Shown: piece by piece, positions 1 through 8,502 of the stretch
Layout of the letters: each line of letters opens with the position of its first letter
How positions within the stretch are numbered: the stretch's first letter is position 1
Source of the DNA: Bdellovibrio bacteriovorus
GTDB lineage: Bacteria; Bdellovibrionota; Bdellovibrionia; Bdellovibrionales; Bdellovibrionaceae
DNA length: 64,000 bases
Assembly (NCBI RefSeq): GCF_025558485.1
Contig: NZ_CP102930.1
Location: forward strand, 1-64,000
Direction: 5' to 3'
The notes under the pieces: model-generated
The model's input: only the letters and a program-made list of their open reading frames with translations
The model's database searches: none
What the model was told of the DNA's origin: nothing
Program-made: the position numbers and the translations under genes

Positions 1-511
1 ATGCTATCTCTGAACAGTTTTGCTGATCAAAACGTCAACTCAAGCAGGCCTGTCAATGAGTGCAACAAAGGGCTATGAATGAAATGGTTGCAAATTCAGA
101 GGGAACAGTCTTTTTGGTGGTGACTCATTCTGAGACAGGCCTCTGGCCCTGCATTTGCTTTTCTTAGATTTGAGGCGACGAGCTCTAATGGGGCCGTTTT
201 CAGCCAAGGAAGTGACATTTTTTTGTCTTCATGCGTATAGGGAAGGATCAGTTATGAAAAAACTCAGTCTTGTTCTTGCATGTGAGGGGCTCATATCGGG
301 GTTTGTAAGCAGCTCGGAGCCATGAATGTCGGGGAAACCGAAAATGGCACCTACCGAGTTTACAGAGGCAGAAAAAAGATCCATGAAAGGGTCATAAACC
401 ATCCCCCGGCCGGAATCATCTAAAAAGGCGGCTGACCGCGCGCGGAGAAATAAAAAAGGGCTCATTGCTGAGCCCTTTTCCTGTTTCTTTGCATTCTGAA
501 CTTGAATTAAC
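1..511. other. No supported gene at left edge
   Basis: No convincing coding region is visible. A 23-codon reading frame at 254-325 (+) begins with a plausible ribosome site (GGAAGG) and a signal-peptide-like start, then stops; it could be the remnant of a secreted-protein gene. A minus-strand frame covering 229-531 runs straight through a terminator hairpin and has no recognisable features, so it is not called. Apart from the terminator at 452-480 nothing else stands out. Confidence 0.5.
452..480. terminator. Bidirectional rho-independent terminator
   Basis: GGGCTC (458-463) pairs with GAGCCC (470-475) around a 6-nt loop. A-rich sequence lies on the left and TTTT on the right, so it can act on either strand. 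It sits just downstream of the minus-strand lipoprotein gene ending at 512 and is the likely end of the pilMNOPQ-lipoprotein operon. Confidence 0.75.
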
Positions 512-1120
512 TTAGTCGCCCAGACTTTCAATGGAAATAAAGCCTGTGGTTCTTTCCGGAGTCAGCTCCCCCTTGGCATCACGAGAGAAACCGATAATGT
601 CCACCACCCCTGAAGACTGGAATGACGACGAGGCGTTCAAACCACCGCAGATAATCGGACATGTTGTGGAGATAACCTGCGCCGGAGTGTATCTTTCCGC
701 CGCATTGGTTGGACTTTTATAGCTTGGAATCTCCGGTCCACCGACAGCGGCTTCCCCTTTTTTGTACCAAATTTCATTCAAGGCCAAAAGATTATCCCCC
801 GCGAACTCACAAAGGTAAGTCCCGCCAGAGAACTGTGGCCCCTGGAACTTCAGACGAATGGTTGCCACAATCAGGGTCTTTTCAGTGTTTGGCCATGCAA
901 TATTCAGATACTGAACCTGGAAGAACGCCGCCCCCACGTCATTTGGCGACGGGTTGGAAGGGTCCTCTGTTTCCTTGGTCAGACAGCTCTTTGCAGAAGC
1001 GTTGATGACATAGGTTCTTGTCGTACCCAGTTGCACGGCCAGTTCGCTGGTGTTTTCCGAGCAGCTTGGCAAAAGAACGGCAACAGTTGAAGCCAAAAGC
1101 AGGACTTTTAGAAATCTCAT
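512..1120 (-). CDS. Putative lipoprotein downstream of pilQ
   Basis: A 202-residue protein with a type II signal peptide: hydrophobic stretch from about residue 4 to 18 and lipobox LPSC with the lipidated Cys at 20. No domain is recognised. The mature part has several Cys residues (CLTKE, YLCEF, TTCPIICGG), so disulfides are possible in the periplasm. It starts 13 bases after the pilQ stop with a good ribosome site (AAAGGGG), so it belongs to the pil operon. Position suggests a pilus accessory protein such as a pilotin-like lipoprotein, but there is no sequence evidence for that role. Confidence 0.75.
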   Translation of the reverse strand: MRFLKVLLLASTVAVLLPSCSENTSELAVQLGTTRTYVINASAKSCLTKETEDPSNPSPNDVGAAFFQVQYLNIAWPNTEKTLIVATIRLKFQGPQFSGGTYLCEFAGDNLLALNEIWYKKGEAAVGGPEIPSYKSPTNAAERYTPAQVISTTCPIICGGLNASSSFQSSGVVDIIGFSRDAKGELTPERTTGFISIESLGD

Positions 1121-1133
1121 GTATTGCCCCTTT

Positions 1134-3317
1134 CTATAGATCCGTTGCGTTCGGAGCTGTCACACCTGAGCTCACCTGACCTAAAATTCGAGGTGTCAGG
1201 AAGATCAGCAGTTCAGACTTTTCTTTCGTGATATTTTTGGTTTTGAACAAGTGACCCAGAACCGGGATTTCGCGGAACCAAGGAACCCCTGTTTCCCCGT
1301 CAGTCGCGTCACTTTGATAGATGCCACCGATAACGGCGGTCTGTCCGTTCTTAACCAGGATTCTGGTATTGGCTTCACGACTGTTCACCGCAAACGCCCC
1401 TTGACCAGCACTACTCACGTCAGCTCCACGGAACTGTCTGTTCACAAGCACTTTCATTATAACAGAACCATCCGCTGTCACTTGTGGAGTTACATCCAGC
1501 TTCAAAGTCAATGGCTTGAACTGGAACGTTTCCTGAGTCGCCGTCCCGTTTTGAGTCACCTGACGAACTGGAACTTCCGTTGTCTGACTGATTTCAGCTT
1601 TTTCGTTGGACATGGTCGAAATTCTTGGCGCAGAGATGATCTTCACCTGATCGTTGATTTCGTTCAAAGACAAGGCGGCGGAAAGAGTTCCGAAAATATC
1701 CAAAGTCCCCACGTTCAAACCGAAGTTCAAAGCCCCGTTCTGACCGGCAGCTGAAGAGTTCACGTTAAAGCTTGGATTCATGTTCACCGGACCACGAGCT
1801 GTACTGCCCAGTTTGATCGGCGCACCAGAGGCACTCCAGTTAATACCGATGTTTCTGGTGAAGTTTTCAGACGCTTCCACAATTTTTCCTTCGATGGAAA
1901 CCTGTGGGGGCTGTGTATCCAGACTTTGGATCAATTTTGCCGCGCGCTCCAGATTTTCCTCGATATCGGTTACAACCAAAGCATTGGTACGAACGTCGCC
2001 AACCACCTTGCCGCGATCACCCAGGAAGTCCTTGATCTTCTTTTCCAGCTCGTCCACTTTGGCGTAGCTGACCGGGAACATGCGCACTTTCAAAGGCTCC
2101 AGATTTCTGCGGGCCTGAGCCAGCTTCGTAGCATCGTCCTCTTCCGCTTTCAAATCCTGAACCGGAGCGATACGCAGAACATTGCCCTGACGGGTGTAGC
2201 CCAGTTTTTTTGCCTGCATCAAAACAACCAAGGCCTGATCCCAAGGCACCTGGCGCAGCTTCAGGCTGACGGCACCCTTCACGTCCTCAGAGATCACCAT
2301 GTTCACGCCACTTTCTTCAGTGATGAAGTTCAAAGCGTCGCGGATGTCCATGTTATTGGTCTCGATGGAGATTTTCTTACCGTAGAATTTCGTATTGCCA
2401 GCCAGGAACTCTGTCAGATTCTGACTTGGCAGGATTTTATTATCCCCCATGGCATTACTGACATCCGTCACTTCCACTGTTTCAGCCGGAGCAGCGCCCG
2501 CGCCACTTGCCACGATCAAAAGGCTGTTACCTTCCTGCTGAACTGTTGGTTCACCAACGCCATCGCGCAACTGAATCACGAAACGTGCTGTGGCGGAACC
2601 CGGATTTTGATATGCATCGATAGCACCCACGCTGCCTTTGATGTCTTTCGTGTTCAAAGAACGCTTCAGACGGTCCGGCAGATTGGCATTATCAACCTCA
2701 ATAATATACTGGTGCAGATCCGGGTTGGTACGCGTTGTATAAGTCAACGGACGATCCCCCTGCACGATCACAGTTCCGCCTGTATCATTGGCGCGGAATT
2801 TAAGATCCGTGATATTTGCCGGAGCCCCGGATGGAGCCACCGTCGCAAACGGGTCCTGTGCTGGCGGAGCTGTTTCGGTCACAGTTGGTTGCTGCTCAGC
2901 AAACGGGTCCGGAGTGGTTTCCACCACTGTTGGTTCTTCCGTTGTCGGTGCTGGCACATCTGCCACTGAATTGTCAGCAAATGGATCTTCAGTTGGATTG
3001 CTTTCTTCCGGAGCAGGAGGAGTGTCCTGAGCCACCTGGTCACCGCCACCGGCCTGATTCACTTCCTCTTCAATCGCCAGATCCTGGTCTCCACTTGGAG
3101 CCGCCTCAGCTTCCGCTTGCGATGGCTGGTTGTCGATGTCATCGAATTCGGCGAAATCACTTTCAGCACTGGATGGCGCAGCCTCATCAGCAGGCGCCAC
3201 CTCGGCAGAAGTGTCAAATCCATCCAAAGACAGATCATCTTCCACCGGCTGACTGGCACAAGAGGTCAAAGATGCAATCATTGCACTCAGGATTAACAAT
3301 CTAATGAATCCGTTCAT
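1134..3317 (-). CDS. pilQ: Type IV pilus secretin PilQ
   Basis: Outer-membrane secretin through which the type IV pilus is extruded. The 727 residues show an N-terminal signal with a lipobox-like LTSC (Cys 20), then about 140 residues of acidic, Pro/Ala/Glu-rich low complexity, an AMIN peptidoglycan-binding domain (about 165-275), STN and secretin N-type domains (about 310-470), and the C-terminal secretin channel (about 480-715) with the typical VPVR and GGIYQ segments. A strong GGAGGAG ribosome site precedes the ATG. It is the last pil gene of pilMNOPQ, 24 bases after pilP. The lipobox and the long acidic linker are unusual for PilQ. Family assignment is secure. Confidence 0.96.
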   Translation of the reverse strand: MNGFIRLLILSAMIASLTSCASQPVEDDLSLDGFDTSAEVAPADEAAPSSAESDFAEFDDIDNQPSQAEAEAAPSGDQDLAIEEEVNQAGGGDQVAQDTPPAPEESNPTEDPFADNSVADVPAPTTEEPTVVETTPDPFAEQQPTVTETAPPAQDPFATVAPSGAPANITDLKFRANDTGGTVIVQGDRPLTYTTRTNPDLHQYIIEVDNANLPDRLKRSLNTKDIKGSVGAIDAYQNPGSATARFVIQLRDGVGEPTVQQEGNSLLIVASGAGAAPAETVEVTDVSNAMGDNKILPSQNLTEFLAGNTKFYGKKISIETNNMDIRDALNFITEESGVNMVISEDVKGAVSLKLRQVPWDQALVVLMQAKKLGYTRQGNVLRIAPVQDLKAEEDDATKLAQARRNLEPLKVRMFPVSYAKVDELEKKIKDFLGDRGKVVGDVRTNALVVTDIEENLERAAKLIQSLDTQPPQVSIEGKIVEASENFTRNIGINWSASGAPIKLGSTARGPVNMNPSFNVNSSAAGQNGALNFGLNVGTLDIFGTLSAALSLNEINDQVKIISAPRISTMSNEKAEISQTTEVPVRQVTQNGTATQETFQFKPLTLKLDVTPQVTADGSVIMKVLVNRQFRGADVSSAGQGAFAVNSREANTRILVKNGQTAVIGGIYQSDATDGETGVPWFREIPVLGHLFKTKNITKEKSELLIFLTPRILGQVSSGVTAPNATDL

Positions 3318-3341
3318 TAGCTCCTCCTAAAACTTAAAAAA

Positions 3342-3800
3342 CTATTTTTTCAACTCCATCACGCGGGGCTCTTTAAAGGCCTTGCCGTCCTCGTACTTGG
3401 TTTCCACCACGACGACTTCACCCTCGCGAATGGTCGCCACGAATCCTTCGCTACGACCGACTTTGGAATTTTTAGTCACTACAAACACAGCCCCATCGGG
3501 ATCTCTGATCATCGCGCGAGGCGTTCTCACATCCCACAAAATACCCACAACCTGCAAAGGAACCTGAGTTTCCGCCGCAGCCGGAGGTGGCGTCGTCGCC
3601 GCCGGTGGAGGAGTCGTCCCACCTGCCGGAGGCACTTGCGTGGACTCAACCTCTTTCATGAACTCCGCAGGCAAATCCCCATTAGATGGGGCATCCTGAG
3701 AATGAGCTGGCGCCATGAACTTCATGCTGACCGCAAAGGCCAGCCACAATCCCAAAGATGCCACTAAAATGTAAGATACAATCCATCTTACAGATTTCAC
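3342..3800 (-). CDS. pilP: Type IV pilus assembly protein PilP
   Basis: PilP links the inner-membrane PilN/PilO pair to the secretin PilQ. The 152-residue product has one N-terminal membrane segment (about 8-30), a Pro/Ala-rich linker (about 55-75) and a C-terminal beta domain with the PilP-like segment starting VPLQVVGILWD. Typical PilP proteins are lipoproteins, but here no lipobox Cys is visible, so it is probably held by the transmembrane helix. It overlaps pilO by 4 bases. Identity rests on position between pilO and pilQ plus the C-terminal domain. Confidence 0.88.
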   Translation of the reverse strand: MKSVRWIVSYILVASLGLWLAFAVSMKFMAPAHSQDAPSNGDLPAEFMKEVESTQVPPAGGTTPPPAATTPPPAAAETQVPLQVVGILWDVRTPRAMIRDPDGAVFVVTKNSKVGRSEGFVATIREGEVVVVETKYEDGKAFKEPRVMELKK

Positions 3801-4390
3801 TGCTGAGTCTCCGTCGTTGCAGGTTTCTTTTCTTCCGGAGCCAGTTTATAACCCACAACCTGTCCATCAAATTTCAATTTCTTCGATCCCGGCTCTGATT
3901 CGGTCAAAACAATGTTCTGAACACGCGCCATACGCTCGGCAGTGGAAACCAGGAACGTGAACTGTGCCAGTTCGGCATAGCTGCCTTCCAGGGACACTTC
4001 CACCGGAACCTCTTCCACCACTTCTTTTTTGATGTTCTCTCCCGGCTTTTTCGACTTCACGCTAACACCCGCATTACGGGCAAAGTCATCAATCGCCTTA
4101 TTGATATCAATCGAGAACAACACCGCCGGCAAGCGACGGGAGATTTCCTGATACTTCTGGCTGAGCTGGCCGACTTTTTCCTGCATTTCCTGCACTTGTT
4201 TTAAAGTCGCATCGGTGTCTTTTTTCTTATTTTCCTCTTCCTGCAACTGCTGATTCACAGTCGCAATCTGAGCGTCCACCGCAGAACCGTCATCATAGAT
4301 GAAGTTCCAGTAAAGTCCGGTCAGGGCCAGGCCGATAATCAGAATCTTTCCAATCGTTTGAACTGCGAGAGTGTCAAATATCTTATTCAT
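3797..4390 (-). CDS. pilO: Type IV pilus assembly protein PilO
   Basis: Inner-membrane alignment-complex protein that pairs with PilN. The start is set at the ATG at 4390 (reading MNKIFD), because it overlaps the pilN end by 8 bases as expected in this operon; a start ten codons further upstream lies deeper inside pilN. The 197 residues have one transmembrane helix (about 14-33), a coiled coil (about 45-85) and a C-terminal ferredoxin-like PilO domain (about 90-180) with an FTFLVSTAERMARV segment typical of the family. The C-terminus is Lys/Thr-rich and probably disordered. Confidence 0.92.
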   Translation of the reverse strand: MNKIFDTLAVQTIGKILIIGLALTGLYWNFIYDDGSAVDAQIATVNQQLQEEENKKKDTDATLKQVQEMQEKVGQLSQKYQEISRRLPAVLFSIDINKAIDDFARNAGVSVKSKKPGENIKKEVVEEVPVEVSLEGSYAELAQFTFLVSTAERMARVQNIVLTESEPGSKKLKFDGQVVGYKLAPEEKKPATTETQQ

Positions 4391-4997
4391 TTGGTCTCTC
4401 CAGCAAACAACTGATCTCAAACTTTTTCAAACTGACGCCATCCTGCACGGACTCGCTGGAGCTCACCAGATTGACGTCCATCAGAAACACACTTTTCGTC
4501 AAAGCTTCCAAAAACTGGGACACTTCAAAGTCGCTTAACGCCAGCCCCTGAATGTTCACCCGGCCCGGATTGATCTGCACCCGGGTCAGCCAGGCTTTTT
4601 CCGGAATCACAGTTTGCAACAGATCCAAAACACGAATTTCGCGCTGACGGTCTTTGGAGATTTTTTCCAGCGCGGAAATACGCGCCTCCATCAGGGCTTC
4701 GTCCTCTTTAAACTTCTTGATCTCGGCCACAGAGTCTGCGGCCTTGGCATTATAGGATTGAAGCTCGGCCAGAATCTGGTTTTTAGAGTTCAATTCAGCC
4801 ACTTTGGTCGGAACATTCTGGCTTTCATATATATAGAGAGCCAACGGCCCCACCAGCAAAAGCACCAGACGCTTTAACGCCTCTTTGCGGATTTCATCAG
4901 CTCCCATGAAAGAGTCTGAGGAAATACCCAGCGACGCCCCCAAGGACGCCCCTGCCACACCTGAACCGGTTCCATTTGCCAGATTAATCTTGATCAT
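4383..4997 (-). CDS. pilN: Type IV pilus assembly protein PilN
   Basis: Bitopic inner-membrane protein that binds PilM in the cytoplasm through its N-terminus and PilO in the periplasm. The 204 residues begin MIKINL, the conserved PilN start that docks on PilM (INLLP in other species). A Gly/Ser-rich insertion follows (about 9-32), then one transmembrane helix (about 43-60), a coiled coil (70-120) and a PilN periplasmic domain with an AWLTRVQINPG segment. It overlaps pilM by 4 bases. The Gly/Ser-rich spacer between docking peptide and helix is longer than usual. Confidence 0.92.
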   Translation of the reverse strand: MIKINLANGTGSGVAGASLGASLGISSDSFMGADEIRKEALKRLVLLLVGPLALYIYESQNVPTKVAELNSKNQILAELQSYNAKAADSVAEIKKFKEDEALMEARISALEKISKDRQREIRVLDLLQTVIPEKAWLTRVQINPGRVNIQGLALSDFEVSQFLEALTKSVFLMDVNLVSSSESVQDGVSLKKFEISCLLERPNE

Positions 4998-6049
4998 GTC
5001 GCGTCCCCCTGCTGGCGCAATGCCAGTCCGGTGACAACGCCCGCAAACGAGCTGATCTGATCAAGATATTCAGGAGAGAACTTTTTCGGGTTCGCTTTTA
5101 TACGCAGGAACGGATTAAACGGTTCCATCAAAATGCCAGTCACACGGGAGACCGTTTCCACCAGACCGGAAGTTGCTGAACTTCCCCCTGTGTAGAAACA
5201 GCGGTTCAAAACCAGTCCGTTTGTGGTGGCACTTAAGAAATCCAGACTACTGCGGATTTCCTCGGTCACGGCTTCGTTGGTCGCACTGATAATACTGTGA
5301 ACCTCGTCAGGCACTTCACGACGGGAAATAGCGCTCAGCTTTAAAGCCTCAGCCTCTGCCACCGTGACACCCATGGCTTTATGGATTTCATTGGTGTAGT
5401 TCGCGCCCCCGACCGGAATATCCCGGCAGAAGATGACCTCGCCGTTTTGCAAAACCACGAAGTTTGTAATGGAGGCACCGAAGTTTAAAATTCCCACGAC
5501 TTCGCCGGGAATTTTTCCGTAATTCAATTCAAAAGCATTGGCCAATGCAAAACCGCTGACGTCCAAAACACTGCAACTCAGTCCACTGACTTCGATCACC
5601 TGAGTGTACTGACTGACCAGCTCGTTCTGTGCGGCAATCAGCAGGATATCCATCGCATCCGGGGAAGAACTGGTGTTCAGGATATGGTGAGCCAGACTGA
5701 TGTTATTGATATCAAAAGGAATATATTGTTCAGCCTCGAAGCGGATTTGATCCTTGATCAGCTTGCGATCCATCTTGGGAATGGTGATCTTTTTTACAAT
5801 CACGGCGGTTCCCCACATGGCGGTGGCAATGCCTTTACGCTTGGTTTTAACTTCGGCAATCAGTTGCTGAATCGCGACCCCGACAGATCCGATATCGACA
5901 ATTTCCCCGCCAGACACGGCGTTGGGAGGCGTTGGTGCAAAACCAAAAGAGAGCAGCTGGGCGCCTTTGCCACTGACGTCCATTTCAGCAAGTTTGATGG
6001 AGCTCGATCCGATGTCGAGTCCTATGACTTTTTTCGATTTAAAAAACAT
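4994..6049 (-). CDS. pilM: Type IV pilus assembly protein PilM
   Basis: Cytoplasmic actin-like ATPase of the pilus alignment complex. The 351 residues show the ASKHA phosphate-1 loop GLDIGSSSIKLAE (about 10-22), a PKMDRKLIKDQIRFEAEQYIPF segment split over the SHS2 domain (about 95-117), and the late nucleotide-binding segment YTGGSSATSG (about 288-297). First gene of the pilMNOPQ run; length is standard for the family. Confidence 0.95.
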   Translation of the reverse strand: MFFKSKKVIGLDIGSSSIKLAEMDVSGKGAQLLSFGFAPTPPNAVSGGEIVDIGSVGVAIQQLIAEVKTKRKGIATAMWGTAVIVKKITIPKMDRKLIKDQIRFEAEQYIPFDINNISLAHHILNTSSSPDAMDILLIAAQNELVSQYTQVIEVSGLSCSVLDVSGFALANAFELNYGKIPGEVVGILNFGASITNFVVLQNGEVIFCRDIPVGGANYTNEIHKAMGVTVAEAEALKLSAISRREVPDEVHSIISATNEAVTEEIRSSLDFLSATTNGLVLNRCFYTGGSSATSGLVETVSRVTGILMEPFNPFLRIKANPKKFSPEYLDQISSFAGVVTGLALRQQGDAT

Positions 6050-6204
6050 GCTCTCGCTGCTTCCCCAGTTGTACCACTCAGATGTCTTTTCAAAGACTTA
6101 CGTCTTTAGACACAAGTCTAACATACTAAAATTATTTCTGCTTGGGTGGGGAATGTCAAACAAGGGTCGAGGCCATACCCAAAGGTCCAGCCTCGGTCGA
6201 AATT
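6050..6204 (-). promoter_or_regulatory. pilM upstream region with inverted repeats
   Basis: This 155-base gap separates pilD from pilM. AAAGAC (6092-6097) and GTCTTT (6102-6107) form a perfect inverted repeat with a 4-base spacer, about 45 bases before the pilM ATG, a plausible operator position. A second inverted repeat, CGAGGC (6168-6173) with GCCTCG (6190-6195), lies just after the pilD stop and could be a weak terminator, though no T tract follows on the minus strand. No clear -35/-10 pair was found. Confidence 0.35.
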
Positions 6205-6996
6205 TTAGCTCAGTCCCGGAAGGAACAGGTCGAGGTACCAAAGAGCGATGGCTTCACCGCCGAACAAATACAGAACCGCACCTAAGGCCAGGTAAGGACC
6301 AAACGGGATCACCGTCTTTAGTCCTGCTTTCTGTTTTCTGGCAGCGATCAAACCGATCACACTGCCGATAACTGCTGAAGACATAATCACAAAGGGAATC
6401 GCCTTCCATCCCAGGATCGCACCGATCCAGGCCAGAAGCTTGATATCCCCGCCACCCATGCCTTCATTTTTGGTCAGCAGATAATAGACATACGCCATCC
6501 CCCACAGGAATCCGCCCCCCATCAAAACACCGAAAAGGGCGTCCAGAAATTCCCGCTGCGGATTCAGAGCCGCACCAACCAACCCGATCACAATCCCGGA
6601 AAGCGTGAACTCATCCGGCAGAATCATGTGGTCAATGTCAATAAACGTACAAACCACCAAACCAAAGACAAAGATCAGGTATTCAAGCAATGTCCAGGAA
6701 AGACCGGCATAGTGATAGCTTAAAGCAAACAGAACCGCCGTGATGATTTCCACCAAAGGATAACGGAATGAAAACTTCGCATGACACTTGCGACAGCGCC
6801 CCCGCAGAATAAACCAGCTGAAAATGGGGATGTTGTCGTACCACTTCACCGGAGTTTTGCAGCTATAACAATAGCTGCGTGGCTTGACGATACTTTCCTC
6901 GCGCGGAAGACGGTAAATGATGACATTTCCGAAACTGCCGAAAATAGCACCCAATACAAAGAAAAGGACATAAAAGCCCGTATCTATATCAAACAA
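6205..6996 (-). CDS. pilD: Prepilin peptidase PilD (A24 family)
   Basis: Inner-membrane aspartyl protease that cleaves and N-methylates type IV pilins and pseudopilins. The 263 residues contain the N-terminal GSFGNVIIYRLP segment, the two zinc-type CxxC pairs of the methylase region (CYSC near 43 and CRKC near 69), and both catalytic aspartates: DIDHMILPDEFT (about 121) and GMGGGDIKLL (about 180). Seven or eight membrane helices are expected. It overlaps the upstream ABC permease gene by 8 bases and ends the pyrB-pilD run. Confidence 0.95.
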   Translation of the reverse strand: MFDIDTGFYVLFFVLGAIFGSFGNVIIYRLPREESIVKPRSYCYSCKTPVKWYDNIPIFSWFILRGRCRKCHAKFSFRYPLVEIITAVLFALSYHYAGLSWTLLEYLIFVFGLVVCTFIDIDHMILPDEFTLSGIVIGLVGAALNPQREFLDALFGVLMGGGFLWGMAYVYYLLTKNEGMGGGDIKLLAWIGAILGWKAIPFVIMSSAVIGSVIGLIAARKQKAGLKTVIPFGPYLALGAVLYLFGGEAIALWYLDLFLPGLS

Positions 6997-7759
6997 TGTC
7001 TTTTCTCCTGAAGAAGAAGTTGGTCAGCAAAATGGCCAGCAAAGCCCAGCCCGTCATGTGCGCCAGCATCCACAAAATATTGTCAAACGGAATGCCATTT
7101 TCAAGGAAGTAAGCGGACTTCCAGTTCATACGATAGAAGTTCGGAGTCACCCAATGCAGAACCTTCACGGCCTGCACGAAAACATCTTCCTGGCTTTTTT
7201 CTGCAAAGAAGGCCAGATCCCCCAGCCAGTGCCCCAGCAGGAAAACCATAAAGCCCGCCCCCAACGCCAGCACCGGTCGCACCACCAGACTGAAGAAAAT
7301 CACCAGACACAGAATCACGGCGCTTTCACACCAAAGACTTAGACCAATTTCAAAGAATGCCGGGAAAAGTTTGGGTTCATTCCACAACCCCAGCAAACCC
7401 CACAGCACCACACCCAATGCACCCATCAAAAGAGTATTCAATGCCAGAACACCGAAAAGTTTTCCCAGAATAAACTGAGCACGGCTAACCGGCCGGGACA
7501 GAATCAATAAACACGTCTGCTTTTCGATTTCTTTGGCCAAAAGATAAGCCCCCGCGAACAAGGAAATCCCCAGACCTGAAATCTGAATCGCCATAAAACC
7601 AAAGTCCGCCAGAATCTTTCTTTGTTCCGCAAAAGACAAAGCCCCCAAAAGAAAGCTCAATCCCAGCAAGGCAACGGCAATTAAGACCGCCACCATAAAG
7701 ATTTTTTCCCGCAGCATTTCGCGCAAGGTGGTGCGCGCCAAAGTCCAAATCTTATACAC
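6989..7759 (-). CDS. ABC-2 type transporter permease
   Basis: A 256-residue integral membrane protein with six hydrophobic helices and the ABC-2 / NosY-like arrangement: a short cytoplasmic N-terminus with the family's TLREMLREKIF segment, helix 1 (about 20-42), helix 2 (54-75), the conserved EIEKQT...SRPVSR loop (77-95), then four further helices. It pairs with the ATPase gene upstream (8-base overlap). The substrate is unknown; relatives are annotated as exporters or gliding-associated permeases (GldF type), but nothing here fixes a role. Confidence 0.85.
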   Translation of the reverse strand: MYKIWTLARTTLREMLREKIFMVAVLIAVALLGLSFLLGALSFAEQRKILADFGFMAIQISGLGISLFAGAYLLAKEIEKQTCLLILSRPVSRAQFILGKLFGVLALNTLLMGALGVVLWGLLGLWNEPKLFPAFFEIGLSLWCESAVILCLVIFFSLVVRPVLALGAGFMVFLLGHWLGDLAFFAEKSQEDVFVQAVKVLHWVTPNFYRMNWKSAYFLENGIPFDNILWMLAHMTGWALLAILLTNFFFRRKDIV

Positions 7760-8495
7760 GGCCTTCCTCCTTGCCCTTTAGCACAGAGAAAGCTTTTTCC
7801 AGACTTTGATATTCCGCCATGAAAGAGTTTAAAACCCCGTCATAAAGAACCTGCCCGCGATTGATCACCACCAGATGCGAACACAGCTCTTCCATGTCCT
7901 GTAACAAGTGGCTGCTGAAGAACAGACTGACCCCTCGTTTTTGTTCCTCGCGCAGGATATCTTTCACCATCGCCCGGCCATCGGGGTCCAAGCCTGACAT
8001 TGGCTCATCCAGAATAAGTAAATCCGGACGTGTCAGAACGGCCTGAGCAATCCCGATTCTTTGCAACATACCCTTGGAGTACGTGCGCAAACGACGGTCT
8101 TTAGCTTCAAACAGATCCACCTTTTTCAGAGCTTCGTGGGCACGTTCATGGAAGTCTTTTAAAGAGGCTCCGTAACAAAGGTTCCAGTGCAGGCGCAGAA
8201 ATTCCATCCCCGTCAGAAATTCGTAAAGATAAGGACGCTCCGGCAGGTACCCCACACGGGTTTTACTTTCACTGGTCAGTGGTTTTCCGAAGAAATGAAT
8301 CTGTCCGCTGTCGGGACGGATAAAATCAAAAATACATTTGATTGTGGTGGTTTTGCCAGCGCCATTGCTGCCGACAAAACCCGAAGTCTGCCCTTCCGGC
8401 AGCACGAAGCTGACGTCGCGCAGGACATGACGGTCCTTTTCAAAAAGACCGCCCTTGAATGTCTTATTCAGCTTTTCAATAGATAATACAGACAT
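7752..8495 (-). CDS. ABC transporter ATP-binding protein
   Basis: Nucleotide-binding subunit of an ABC-2 exporter, 247 residues. Walker A is GSNGAGKTT (about 39-47), the signature is YSKGMLQRIGIAQ (about 139-151, a degenerate LSGGQ), Walker B with catalytic Glu is LLILDEP (about 159-165), and the H-loop His lies in FFSSHLL (near 196). The sequence type matches the NatA/NosF/GldA group, which works with ABC-2 permeases such as the next gene. It starts 7 bases after the PhnD-like gene, so it is cotranscribed with carB. Confidence 0.92.
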   Translation of the reverse strand: MSVLSIEKLNKTFKGGLFEKDRHVLRDVSFVLPEGQTSGFVGSNGAGKTTTIKCIFDFIRPDSGQIHFFGKPLTSESKTRVGYLPERPYLYEFLTGMEFLRLHWNLCYGASLKDFHERAHEALKKVDLFEAKDRRLRTYSKGMLQRIGIAQAVLTRPDLLILDEPMSGLDPDGRAMVKDILREEQKRGVSLFFSSHLLQDMEELCSHLVVINRGQVLYDGVLNSFMAEYQSLEKAFSVLKGKEEGRV

Positions 8496-8502
8496 TATTT
8501 GT

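Noticed and set aside
254-325. 23-codon plus-strand frame with a ribosome site
   Set aside because: Too short to support; mentioned only as a possible remnant of a secreted-protein gene.
229-531. 100-codon minus-strand frame at the left edge
   Set aside because: It reads through a terminator hairpin, overlaps the lipoprotein gene end and has no signal, domain or ribosome site.
1926-2969. Long open frame antisense to pilQ
   Set aside because: Shadow of the pilQ coding frame; composition only mirrors it.
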